Positions 49,484 to 61,665 of a stretch of 64,000 bases of DNA are shown piece after piece. The DNA is from Amphibalanus amphitrite (lineage: Eukaryota > Arthropoda > Thecostraca > Balanomorpha > Balanidae). Location of the stretch: positions 270,001-334,000 of the forward strand of contig NW_024881976.1 in assembly GCF_019059575.1 (NCBI RefSeq), written 5' to 3'. The notes beneath the pieces are model-generated. The model did no database searches. It was not told the origin of the DNA and was given only the letters and a program-made list of their open reading frames with translations. The stretch's first letter is position 1, and the number at the start of each line of letters is the position of its first letter. The position numbers and the translations under genes were made by a program.

Positions 49484-51354
49484 ATATCTCAGCAACCACT
49501 TGACCGATTTACATGCGGTAATTTTTGTAGGGTAGCTTCATTCTTTCTACCAAGCATTAGACTATTCCCGATGTACGTGGGTGACCACTTATGCACGTGC
49601 CACGTGCAAAACGAAGAGGTGTTGGTTTTGCAGCAATTGCAATATCTCGGTAACTACTGGGCCGATTGCGATGAAAGTATAGGTAACCGCCAGCACCGTC
49701 ATTGCGGTACAGTATGCAATCAGGCGTTTGATGGTTCTGCCATCTAGCGCGAAACAGGAAGGGTGGGGTGGCCACGCAATGGATAGTAGCCGGTTCACGA
49801 CGGCCATCTGGTACAGGTGCAGGTTTTGTGCGATTAGGTTCAGGGTGTTTCTTAGTAGCTATCAGCTAGGGTTACATTAATTGCTTATAGCTATTCCTGC
49901 TTTTTCATAGTATCAGACATTATTATCGATCAACCCTATTACTGGTGGGGGGGGGGGGCATCGGCCCCCACCTGCAGTATTTTTGCTGTCGATGGAAAAT
50001 AGCCTTAGGGGTTCTAAATTTGGCGACTTTTCCTTAGCTAGAGGCGTATCCAGGATCAGTTTCTAGGGGGTAAATCTGGTCACACTTAAAACAAAAATAA
50101 TTTCAAAACAAACGTGTCCATCTGTATGTGTGCATATGTCCTAGAGACAGTATTGCGGTACAGTGTGCATTCAGGCGGTGATACGGCAGACGCGGCACTG
50201 CGGCACAGCGTCCATTCAGGCGCTTGACGCTCCTGCCATCTAGCGAGTAAAAAGGAATGTTTGGGCGGCTATGCGAGCCGCACTTATTGGGTAGGTATGC
50301 GCACTCGATTACCTACCTGGAAATCTTCAAGAGAACAACATTTCACCATTTAAAGCATTAATAATATCCATGATATTGAACAAACGAATGTGATAGAATA
50401 CAATTAGAGTAGTTTACGTTTACAGTGTTCATGTTAAGAACGTAGGTATGTTATGTTACGACTTACTGGTGGTTATAGGAATGCACTAGAGTAAGGTGGG
50501 AATAGAGCCTATGAGTAGGGTATGGGTAGGGTGTAGGTAGGGTATAGGTAGGGTAGGACATGTATATGGGTAGAATAGCGCTTTTTGCGGCGTTCCCGAT
50601 TGGCGGCGGGCGGGCGGGCGATGCGGGCGATTTTCATTTTTTGTGGCGTTTCCGGTTGGCGGCGGCCGGGCGGGCGCACGATGCGGGCGGTTTTCATTTT
50701 TCGAGGCGTTTGCGGGTGGCGGCGGTCGGGCGGGCGGTTTTCATTTTTTGCGGCGTTTGTGGTTGGCGGCGGGCGGGCGTGCGATGCGGGCGGTTTTTAT
50801 TTTTGCGGCCTTTGTGGTTGGCGGCGGGCGGGCGTGCGATGCGGGCGGTTTTTATTTTTTGCGGCGTTTGCGGTTGGCGGCGGGCGGGCGCGCGATGCGG
50901 GCGGTTTTATTTTTTTTGCAGCGTTTGCGGTTGGTGGCGGGCAGGCGGGCGCATGATGCGGGCGGTTTTCATTTTTTTCGAGGTGTTTGCGGTTGGAGGC
51001 GGGCGGGCGGGCGGTTGTCATTTTTTTGCGGCGTTTGTACTTGGCGGCGAGCGGGCGTGCGATGCGGGCGGTTTTAATTTTTGCGGCGTTTGTGGTTGGC
51101 GGCGGGCCGCCGTGCGATGCGGGCGGTTTTTATTTTTTGCGGCGTTTGCGGTTGGCGGCGGGCGGGCGCGCGATGCGGGCGGTTTTCATTTTTGCGGCGT
51201 TTGCGGTGTTGTTTGCGGTTGGAGGCGGTCGTTTTTATTTTGCGGCGTTTGCTGTTGGCGGTGGGCGGGCGTGTTTTTTTTTTTTTAATAATTCAATGTC
51301 CAAACCTTTTGATTCGTAGTGCTCCTCGAAAAGCCACCCCTACCTACTATACAA
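49484..51354 (+). repeat. Recent segmental duplicate, right copy (partner 44980-46850)
   Basis: It lacks the hAT insertion at its left border and the TTAA element at its right border that mark the partner copy. Confidence 0.88.
50580..51276. repeat. GC-rich minisatellite, block 3
   Basis: Same unit as block 2, nearly identical because it lies in the recent duplication. Confidence 0.92.
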
Positions 51355-51897
51355 TTAAGAGAAGTAGCTACCAAACACAACCCTACTTATATAAACATAC
51401 AAGTTTTGAGAACCAAACTAATGGCCCCATCAACAATATCTATCCAAACGAACAGTTATCGCGTAAACCTGTATTCTATTCTAGTCTTACTTAATAAATT
51501 ATAAGTTGTCTGTGTGTGTGTCAGCCGTATGTGTCTTCTTGCGCCGGCACGGCGCCGCGTAGCGACGTGAAATTTGGTGACCACAAACTTTGGGTGGGGC
51601 GGACCATCGTATCAAAAGATGGGCGCAATCGGACGAGGGGTGCGGCGTCAGCGCGCGAATCTCTGCCCCAGGCTGGGCGCGGCCGGCGCTGAGCAGAGAG
51701 CACGCGCTTTAGGCTCAGTTGTTCGCTTAAAAAACTGAGTGAAAAGCATCAGAGCCGGGAGGTCGTTGACCTTTGACAACGAAGGCCGATACAAGGCACC
51801 GCTCGCCAAGAGGATTCGCCAGTAAATACAATTAATTTGTTTTTGCAATATCTCAGCCGTTTCTGGGCCGATTTAGCTGAAACTTGGACTGTCGGTG

Positions 51898-52718
51898 GTA
51901 GTGTAGTGTAGTGTAGTGTAGGGTAGGGTAGGGTAGGGTAGGGTAGGGTAGGGTAGGGTAGGGACTAGGGGTAGGGTTGTGTAGGGTAGGGTAGGGGTAG
52001 GGTAGGGTGGGGGTAGGGTAGGGTAGGGTAGTGTAGGGTTAGGGGTAGGGTAGGGTAGGGTAGGGTAGGGTAGGGTAAGGGTAGGGTAGGGGTAGGGTAG
52101 GGGTAGGGTAGGGGTAGGGTAGGGTAGGGTAGGTTAGGGTAGTGTAGGGGTAGGGTAGGGTAGGGTAAGGGTAGGGTAGGGTAGGGACTAGGGGTAGGGT
52201 TGGGTAGGGTAGGGGTGGGGTAGGGTAGGTTAGGGTAGTGTAGGGTTTGGGGTAGGGTAGGGTAGGGTAGGGTAGGGACTAGGGGTAGGGTTGGGTAGGG
52301 TAGTGTAGGGGTAGGGTAGGGTAGGGGTAGGGTAGGATAGTGTAGGGGTAGGGTAGGGTAGGGTAGGGTAGTGTAAGCCGTAAGGGTAGGGTAGGGTAGG
52401 GTAGGGTAGGGTAGGGTAGGGTAGGGTAGGGTAGGATAGGGTAGGGTAGGGTAGTGTAAGGGTAGGGTAGGGTAGGGTAGGATATGGTAGGGTAGGGCAG
52501 GGTAGGGACTAGGGGTAGGGTTGGGTAGGGTAGGGTAGGGTAGGGTAGTGTAGGGGTAGGGTAGGGTAGGGTAGTGTAGGGTTAGGGGTAGGGTAGGGTA
52601 GTGTATGGGTAGGGGTAGGGTAGGGTAGGGAAGGGTAAAGTAGGGTAGGGTAGGGTAGGTTAGGGTAGTGTAGGGGTAGGGGTAGGGGTAGGGTAGGGTA
52701 TGGTAGGGTAGGGTAGGG
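51898..52718. repeat. TAGGG pentanucleotide satellite, about 820 bp
   Basis: Mostly GTAGG/TAGGG tandem units with GGGGTAGGG, GTGTAGGG and GACTAGGGGTAGGG variants. It lies inside a Helitron-like unit whose relatives carry a short seed (GGTAGGGTATAGGTAGGGTA). Confidence 0.95.
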
Positions 52719-55700
52719 TTGAATTGAGTAACATCCTAACTTACAAAGGGCTCGAACAACTCGCATGCATCACCATCATACTTTACAGTTCAATTAAAAG
52801 CAGTTACCCAGTTCTTCACAAATAATACCAATAAAAATGCAAGTTTCTACACCCAAACTAATGCATCCGTTAATCATACATATCAGAACATACAGTTATC
52901 GCGTAAACCTGTACCTCTAGTTTTAATAAATTTCAAGTTGTCTGCGTGTCCGTCAGCCTCATGTGTCTTCTCGCGCCGGAACGGCGCCGCGTAGCGACGT
53001 GAAATTTGGTGACCACAAACTTTGGGTGGGGCGGACCATCGTATCAAAAGATGGGCGCAATCGGACCAGGGGTGCGGCGTCAGCGCGTGAATCTCTGCCC
53101 CAGGCTGGCCGAGGCCGGTGCCGAGCAGAGAGCACGTGCTTTAGGCTCAGTTGTTCGCTTAAATAACTGAATGAAAACGATGAGAGCCAGCTCGGGAGAT
53201 CATTAAACTTTGAACTCTGTGGATATTAAGAATACAGGTTTGCGATAAGGATCAGGTATAGGCGCAGGTACAGGTATTCGGTACAGGTTTTACTGCTAAA
53301 TAAAATAAATTTATTATCAAGCGAGCGAAGCGAGCAAAGTGCGAGCGAAGCGAGCAAACTTTCGGATCTGCAGCGCTCCTCAAAAAGCGCATATACCTAC
53401 ATGCCTACCATACAGCTAAATGAAGTAAGTAAACAAACTTAACCCTACTGGCATGAACATACAAGTTTTAACGGCCAAACTAATAATCCCCTCAAACATA
53501 TATCTCGAATCTGTACAGTTATCGCGTAAACCTGTATTCTAGGCCGGCCGGCCGTGGTGACGCTTTTGCGAGGCTTATATCTCAGCAACCACTTGACCGA
53601 TTTACATGCGGTAATTTTTGTAGGGTAGCTTCATTCCTTCTACCAAGTATTGGACTATTCCCAATGTACGTGGGTGACCACTTATGCACGTGCCACGTGC
53701 AAAACGAAGAGGTGTTGGTTTTGCAACAATTATCTTACTTAATAAATTTCAAGTTGTCTGCGTGTCCGTCAGCCGTATGTGTCTTCTTGCGCCGGAACGG
53801 CGCCGCGTATTGACGTGAAATTTGGTGACCACAAAATTTGGGTGGGGCGGAACATCGTATCAAAAGATGGGCGCAATCGGACCACGGGTGCGGCGTCAGC
53901 GCGTGCATCTCTGCCCCAGGCTGGCCGAGGCCAACGCCGAGCAGAGAGCACGTGCTTTAGGCTCAGTTGTTCGCTTAAAAAACTGAGTGAAAACGATGAG
54001 AGCCAGCTTAGGAAGTCAACTCTGTGGATATAAAGAATACAGGTTTTCAATTAGGATCAGGTATAGGCGCAGGTACAGGAATTCATTTCCGAGCGAGCGA
54101 AGCGAGCAAAGTGCGAGCGAAGCGAGCAAACTTTCGGATCTGCAGCGCTCCTCAAAAAGCGCATATACGTACATGCCTACCATACAGCTAAATGAAGTAA
54201 GTAAACAAACTTAACCCTACTGGCATGAACATACAAGTTTTAACGGCCAAACTAATAATCCCCTCAAACATATATCTCGAATCTGTACAGTTATTGCGTA
54301 AACCTGTATTCTAGGCCGGCCGGCCGTGGTGACGCTTTTGCGAGGCTTATATCTCCGCAACCACTTGACCGATTTACATGCGGTAATTTTTGTAGGGTAG
54401 CTTCATTCTTTCTACCAAGTATTGGACTATTCCCGATGTACGTGGGTGACCACTGATGCACGTGCCACGTGCAAAACGAAGAGGTGTTGGTTTTGCAACA
54501 ATTGCAATATCTCGGTAACTACTGGGCCGATTGCGCTGAAAGTTGGCATGTAGTCTTACTTAATAATGTGTCTCAATGCTTCTAAATCCTCTGCCGCTCA
54601 TTCTCCGTCACTATCCACCCTAATTTGTGTTTTCATTTAAGAGTAGCGAACCAACTTTCAACACGGCATTGCCGCACAGTATGCACTCAGGCGGCTATAA
54701 CCGCCAGAAGCGACATTGCGGTACAGTATGCAATCAGGCGTTTGATAGTTCTGCCATCTAGCGCGTAAAAGGAAAGGTTGGGCGGCGGACACGACATTGC
54801 GGTACAGTATGCACTGAGGCAGCTTTATTTCGCCAGCACCGTCATTGCGGTACAGTATGCAATCAGGCGTTTGATGGCTCTGCCATCTAGCGCGAAACAG
54901 GAAAGGTGGGGTGGCCACGCAATGGATAGTAGCCGGTTCACGACGGCCATCTGGTAAGTACAAATTTGGTGCAGGTTTGGTGCGATTAGGTTTAGTGTGT
55001 TTCTTAGCAGCTATCAGCTAGGTTTACATTAATTGCTTATAGCTATTCCTGCTTTTTCATAGTATCAGGCATTATTATCGATATTACTGGTGTGGGGGGG
55101 GGGGGGGGCATCTGCCCCCACCTGTAGTATTTTTGCTGTCGATGGAAAATCGCCTTATGGGTTCGAAATCTGGCGACTTTTCCTTAGCTAGAGGCGTATC
55201 CAGGATCAGTTTCTAGGGGGTAAATCTGGTCACACTTAAAACAAAAATAATTTCAAAACAAACGTGTCCATCTGTATGTGTGCATATGCCCTAGAGACAG
55301 TATTGCGGTACAGTGTGCATTCAGGCGGTGATACGGCAGACGCGGCACTGCGGCACAGCGTCCATTCAGGCGCTTGACGCTTCTGCCATCTAGCGAGTAA
55401 AAAGGAATGTTTGGGCGGCTATGCGAGCCGCACTTATTGGGTAGGTATGCGCACTCGATTACCTACCTGGCAATCTTCAAGAGAACAACCTTTCACCATT
55501 TACAGCATTAATAATATCCATGATATTGAACAAACGAATGTGATAGAATACAATTAGAGTAGTTTACAGTGCTCATGTTAAGAACGTAGGTATGTTATGT
55601 TACGACTTACTGGTGGTTATAGGAATGCACTAGAGTAAGGTGGGAATAGAGCCTATGAGAAGGGAATGGGTAGGGTGTAGGTAGGGTATAGGTAGGGTAG

Positions 55701-55734
55701 GACATGTATATGGGTAGAAAAGCGCTTTTTTCGG

Positions 55735-56466
55735 CGTTCCCGATTGGCGGCGGGCGGGCGGGCGATGCGGGCGATTTTCATTTTTTTGTGGCGTTTGCGG
55801 TTGGCGGCGGGCGGGCGGGCGCACGATGCGGGCGGTTTTCATTTTTCGAGGCGTTTGCGGTTGGCGGCGGTCGGGCGGGCGGTTTTCATTTTTTGCGGCG
55901 TTTGTAGTTGGCGGCGGGCGGACGTACGATGCGGGTGTTTTTTTTTAATTTTTTGCGGCGTTTGTGGTTGGCGGCGGGCGGGCGTGCGATGCGGGCGGTT
56001 TTTATTTTTTGCGGCGTTTGCGGTTGGCGGCGGGCGGGCGCGCGATGCGGGCGGTTTTTATTTTTTGCGGCGTTTGCGGTGTTGTTTGCGGTTGGAGGCG
56101 GTCGTTTTTACTTTTGCGGCGTTTGCGGTTGGCGGCGGGCGGGCGGGCGCACGATGCGGGCGGTTTTCATTTTTTTCGAGGCGTTTGCGGTTGGCGGCGG
56201 TCGGGCGGGCGGTTTTTATTTTTTGCGGCGTTTGTGGTTGGCGGCGGGTGGGCGTGCGATGCGGGCGGTTTTTATTTTTTGCGGCGTTTGTGGTTGGCGG
56301 CGGGCGGGCGTGCGATGCGGGCGGTTTTTATTTTTTGCGGAGTTTGCGGTTGGCGGCGGGCGGGCGCGCGATGCGGGCGGTTTTTTGCGGCGTTTGCGGT
56401 ATTGTTTGCGGTTGGAGGCGGTCGTTTTTTTTTTGCGGCGTTTGCGGTTGACGGCGGGCGGGCGTG
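55735..56466. repeat. GC-rich minisatellite, block 4
   Basis: Same unit as the other blocks, in the last unit of Helitron-like array 2. Confidence 0.92.
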
Positions 56467-56669
56467 TTTTTTTTTTAATAATTCAATGTCCAAACCTTTG
56501 GATTCGTAGTGCTCCTCGAAAAGCCATCCCTACCTACTATACAATTAAGAGAAGTAACTACCAAACACCACCCTACTTATATAAACATAAAAGTTTTGAC
56601 AACCCAACTAATGGCCCCATCAACAGTATCTATCCAAACGTACAGTTATCGCGTAAACCTGTATTCTAG

Positions 56670-57007
56670 TTATAACTTAACATAGACCTCTACATACCTG
56701 GACTGGACACTCGAATCTGGCGAATTGCATAGTGGCCATAAAAGTAAAACGTTATGTCTCGGGAACTAGGTCAGGTACGATGTTGCGGTCCTCACTACTG
56801 GACAGCCCTATTCATCAAAATTTAGGGCACACGTGTGTTGAAGCAATACCATGTAATAGGCCACCGTGAGCACGCGGCGCGTGAGGGGTGTTTTCGAAAA
56901 TGGTGCATCAGTATCTCTGGAACGGCTGAACCGATTGGCCTGAAATTTGGTATGTAGTCTGGTACACCACAGTCAACACTACAGGAAGATCGAAACTTGG
57001 TATACCA
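56670..57007. other. Non-genic stretch leading into the satellite
   Basis: From about 56888 the sequence (GTATCTCTGGAACGGCTGAA, TTTGGTATGTAG) is a diverged relative of the 128-bp unit. Confidence 0.5.
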
Positions 57008-57647
57008 GTGCACGTGCGCACGTGCGTACCCCTTTTTTGTATCTCAGGAACCCCTCGACCGTTTGGGATGAAATTTGGTATGTAGCCAGATAACACATAA
57101 CTGATAATGACGCACACTCGATACTTGGCCTATCGGTGCACGTGCGCACGTGCGTACCCCTTTTTTGTATCTCAGGAACCCCTCGACCGATTGGGATGAC
57201 ATTTGGTATGTAGCCAGATAAAACATAACTGATAATGACGCACACTCGATACTTGGCGTATCGGTGCACGTGCGCACGTGCGTACCCCTTTTTTGTATCT
57301 CAGGAACCCCTCGACCGATTGGGATGACATTTGGTATGTAGCCAGATAACACATAACTGATAATGACGCACACTCGATACTTGGCCTATCGGTGCACGTG
57401 CGCACGTGCGTACCCCTTTTTTGTATCTCAGGAACCCCTCGACCGTTTGGGATGAAATTTGGTATGTAGCCAGATAACACATAACTGATAATGACGCACA
57501 CTCGATACTTGGCCTATCGGTGCACGTGCGCACGTGCGTACCCCTTTTTTGTATCTCAGGAACCCCTCGACCGTTTGGGACGAAATTTGGTATGTAGCCA
57601 GATAACACATAACTGATAATGACGCACACTCGATACTTGACCTATCG
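57008..57647. repeat. 128-bp satellite, five units
   Basis: Five units of exactly 128 bp, each starting with the palindrome GTGCACGTGCGCACGTGC, then TACCCC and T-run. Decayed partial units flank it on both sides to about 57850. There are no unique spacers. The open frames repeated every 128 bp on the minus strand are artefacts. Confidence 0.96.
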
Positions 57648-57850
57648 GTGCACGTGCGCACGTGCGTACCCCCTCGACCGATTGGGATGAAATTGAGCAT
57701 GTAGTACACACCACGGTACACCACACAGAAAGTTTCGGCAAAAACTTAAAACTTGGCATATTTGTGCACGTGCGCACGTTTTTTATCGCACCCTTTTGTA
57801 TCTCAGGAACCATTGGATCGACTGGGATGAAATTTGGTGTGTAGCCAGGT

Positions 57851-58533
57851 ACCTACCGCACATGTAGCTGTATCGATCGATCGACAAAAGGCATGCACAA
57901 TGTTTATTGATTCAAATTTAGATACCTATGAGTCGAAGAAACCACGTTTGTGCCGCTGTCAAAACCGCACATGTAGATGATGTAGCTAGCCCTAAGCTGT
58001 AAATAGTACTTTTTTGTGTGTGCTTTTCAGATTTTGTAATATCTTCGTTTTCTTCTTTCACAATAGTGTTGTGCAGGCTGGATACCTACTTGATTGCTAA
58101 GAATAGCAAATCAAGGCGTAGCTTTTAAGGTTTATACATTTGAAGCCTTCAGCAGCACACAAAGAAACAAAGAAATTGAGCAATGTTTGCATTAATTTCT
58201 AGAGCTGGTGCAAACACGGACATACACAATAACAAGTGTTTCATCCGTATGACCGAGACAGTGACTTTGCACTCCGAACTCAAAATTAGGCATTTAGAAC
58301 AAAACATCTGGCACGAACAAGGCAAACGAGCGCCGCCAAGGCAGCTGAACGTCAGCGAGACGAACACGCGGCGATACATCAGCTGAAAATCAACGAGACA
58401 GCTGAGCGTCCACGATCTCAAGACATAAAATAGACAACAACGCAGAATGGTGCACCACTCCACAAAACATGGTGGCATAGTACAATGAGACTATTGACAT
58501 ATCGAAACACATTACGTATAATCTGCACAATTA
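57851..58533. other. Non-genic stretch
   Basis: AT-rich, apparently unique. A 67-codon frame at 58183-58386 was not recognised and has no supporting signals. Confidence 0.4.
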
Positions 58534-58679
58534 TTAACCCGCGCCCCGCTGGGCTATTCAGCCATACGCGCCCTGCTGGGGGGGGGGGGGGCAGATTCTG
58601 CCCCCCTGTCTAACTTCCGAACCGATGGTCGTAGAAAGACGGGGAAAACGGCAATCGGAAGCTCTCAACAAGGCGGATC

Positions 58680-59723
58680 TTAACCCTCGCCGGACCTATT
58701 GGTTTTCTACATACGCGCCGGCCGAGGGGGGGGGGGGCGGGTACGACCCCCCCCTCGCCGTTTCGCCCCTGGTGGAGCTAGCGCGTCGCGGAAAAAAACG
58801 AGCGTGTGCGCCGTTACGAGACGCAGAGATTGGTACCCGATTTTAAGGTCCTAGGTCAACCGGTGACCTCTGAGGTCAGGTCAAGTGCCCCAGGGTACGG
58901 TTCAGTTTTTGGTGAATAACTTCGCAAAAAAACGGCCGCAGAGCCGCGATTTTGGCAGCATCGTGTTCGCCTCGCTCAGGCGCGTCGAATGATATACTTT
59001 TTGTCCGGGTCAGGTCAACTTGGGATGTTGACCTCAGGTCAAGGTCAGGTCAGCACCCCCAGGTCACGAAGTTGGTCGAAAGGGGTCATGTCGCATATCA
59101 TTCGATTCGGCAGGTCTTCCTGAGTCCATTGGTGGCTTTCTCGACTCGCTAGCTCAATTTGATCAAGAGTTATTGACGAAAAACTAATATGACCTTGGTG
59201 ACGTCATAAATGACGTCACGCAAGGTCAACATTGCAAAAGTGACGCATCTGACCTTGCAAGGAGTGCATCAAATCACGATTCTGTGTGCTTGAGATAGTT
59301 GGAGATCGTTCCCGGCGCCAGAATAGCAGTTTTCATTTTTCCCCATTGACTTATAATGGTGAGGTCACGAAAATGACCTGACCTCATATGACCTTTAGGA
59401 AAAATCCGAGATATACAAGTTGTGAGACTCATAATGGATACTAGATCCTGCAAGTTTCATTTCCCTGTGACATCTCCTCTGGCAGTGAGGGCGTTGCGAA
59501 GTTGCGACATCTGAAGACCGTGCAGAGGTTCACTTATGACGTCATAGGTCAGTGACCTGACCTGACCCAAAAATGCGGTTGGTGTCAAAAGATGCGGCTT
59601 GGATCAAAGGTCAGGTATGCCAAGTTTCAGCTCTCTATCGCCAGCGTGTTCGGAGCTATCGCGAAAAAACCCTATGGGGGGGCGGCACCCGCGCCCCCCC
59701 CCCCCTCGGCCGGCGAGGGTTAA
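58680..59723. mobile_element. TTAA element, family B, nested
   Basis: TTAACCCTCGCCGG at the left, CCGGCGAGGGTTAA at the right. The empty site GGCGGATCTTAAGAGCCC is in the sibling near 32655-32672. It contains the IR1 palindrome at 59546-59558 and paired TGACGTCA sites near 59200. Confidence 0.9.
59546..59558. promoter_or_regulatory. IR1 nuclear-receptor-type palindrome
   Basis: AGGTCAGTGACCT inside a family B TTAA element, so the motif is not limited to family A. Confidence 0.4.
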
Positions 59724-60306
59724 GAGCCCAAATTTTTTTGCTTAAGTAGGTCAGAGGTCAGGTCAAGGTCAGGTCAAGGGTACAAAATACAAGCTTCTAC
59801 AGTATCGGCCTTGCACCGTAGTTGCCGAAGAATGGACTGAGACTGATTGCCCAAAACGTGTTCTTAGACTACCAAGACAATATTCGTTGCACACAATGTC
59901 ATTCAAAGGTCAAGGTCAGGTCAGGTCAGGTCAGGTCACCAAAAACAAAATATAGAAAAGGGCATGTGCGACACATGTTTTATGGGTCATTTTACTCATG
60001 GAATTCAATAGGCACACTCAATAAGTGATATGGACCACCTCTGGATGAATTTCAGGTCGAGGTCAGGTCAAGGTCAGGTCAAGTGAGGTCAAATTTTGAA
60101 GTTGGTTGTTAAGGCCTAAAAAGGTGTCTATTCGATGCAGTTTTTCACGGCGAATCGAATGGTGCTATTTTTGTTTCCGTACGAGGTCTAGAACTTCCAA
60201 AAAAAATCATTTTTCAAAATTTTGTGTGTCGTGACGTCATAAAATTTTGAATAACTCCCACATTTTTGGACCGATTCTTCAAAAAATTGGTATGTAGGTG
60301 CACATA

Positions 60307-61665
60307 CAGGGTGGAAAGTAATTACGCGAACATGTATTTTCTTACAATTTCGCCCGTCAGTGGAGATTTTGTATGAGCGCGGGCTGTTATGGAACATGAC
60401 TGGTCGTGTTTGTTGTCGCATCATCTAACAAAAGTGACCTTACTTTGCGAAAATGACTTGGAAGGTCTACAACACCTCTCGGCTTCGAGTGGTGCTGACG
60501 CCATACGCTGCTCAAGACCAAAATGGGCAAAGAGCTCAATTTGAAGTTGCCAGGGAAAGCGTTTGTGATTATTTTGGCTGGATTGGTGCGGAAGGGACTC
60601 GGAACGGTCTCGGCACCAGCATTACTCAATTACACGTTTGGTTGAAGCATAATAAAACTTAAGAGGACTTAAAAAGCAAAGCCGTTGGCGGCAGTAAAAC
60701 CTCGGTGAATTCAGGCGCCGAATGGGTGGTCACCATTTCCGCTACCAAACGACAACAGTCGACCCGAAAACAGGCGAAATGGTTTACTTTGGCCGGGTAC
60801 CCGATCTAAGATATCACGATTCATACATAAATCCGTGAAAATTCGAAAATCAAGCCGTACAAACAATCGAGATGGCCAAAATTCATGAATTAACAGCAGG
60901 ATTGTCAATTTAAGTTTTCTAAAGACCGCCAAACCTGAACAGAGGAGGACAGGCAGCTGGCTTTGTGGTTGGGTGAGACATCTTCGAAGCTATTTCATCC
61001 GTCAAACCTGCAGAACAACGCGTTGGGGGCTGCTGATGCGTCCGACGTCCCGCCCGTCCCAACCTTCAAACATCCGGCAAAGGAACACACATCAGCGTGT
61101 TATGAGCGCCCGGATGGTGTCAGAATTGCATGTAGTGACCAACAAGGCCACCAAAAATAAAGTATACAACTAGTGGAACATCCTTCCAGACGAGTGTCTT
61201 TATCTAATCCATCAATGCACCAAAAGGGGCAAAATGATTGAGCGCACTTTTGTGCCCGACGCAAAGAAACTCTTCTTCATGATTGATAAAGTCCTTCCTT
61301 TCACGGCCAAAAAGACGCAAGACTGGTGCTTTGAGAACCCGTTCTTCTTCTGGGCATATAATGGTCAATCTGGGAATAGCCCAGACCTCAATTTGATCAA
61401 AAATATCCAGGCGACTCTTCAGGAGAGCGTCTAAGAGCTGCTAGTAGCCACCAGCATCGATTGCCTCACCAGACAGCTCCAGGAGGCGTGGACTAAGCTT
61501 TGGCCAACAGTGCTTGACATGCTCATGTCAATTATGCCTGAACGCCTTTGTCAGTGTATCGCACATAAATAGGAATATATAAAAAGATGAAATTTTCATG
61601 TCACCGCCACTTTTTCCATTGCTATAAGACGAAAAAGTATGTTCGCGTAATTACTTTCCACCCTG
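60307..61665 (+). mobile_element. Tc1/mariner element with decayed transposase
   Basis: 1359 bp, the usual full length for the group. A perfect 27-bp terminal inverted repeat starts CAGGGTGGAAAGTAATTACG, with TA on both sides. Frames at 60453-60662 and 61234-61434 are transposase remnants. The second contains GNSPDLNLIKN, the degenerate form of the SPDLNPIEN motif near the last catalytic acid, where the expected Glu reads Lys. Stops and frameshifts separate the pieces, so it is inactive. Confidence 0.88.

Larger units (their letters stand above)
40878..56669 (+). mobile_element. Helitron-like tandem array 2, 15.8 kb
   Basis: It starts TCTTACTTGATAAATTTC after A (40877) and ends ACCTGTATTCTAG before T (56670). 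CTAG unit ends with the same upstream hairpin lie at 41507, 48168, 48820, 49446, 51481, 52917, 53539, 54311 and 56666. At 48171/48172, 48823/48824 and 51484/51485 the CTAG of one unit directly abuts TCTTACTTAATAA of the next. Units carry CGAGCGAAGCGAGC motifs. No Rep/helicase was found. Confidence 0.75.

Noticed and set aside
51898..52718. Telomere end
   Set aside because: It is interstitial, flanked on both sides by Helitron-like sequence, and the unit is not the usual arthropod TTAGG.
57008..57647. CRISPR-like array
   Set aside because: Whole 128-bp units repeat with no unique spacers, and the genome is eukaryotic.
56979..57813. Overlapping minus-strand frames of about 109 codons every 128 bp
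   Set aside because: Artefacts of the 128-bp satellite; identical frames repeat with the unit.
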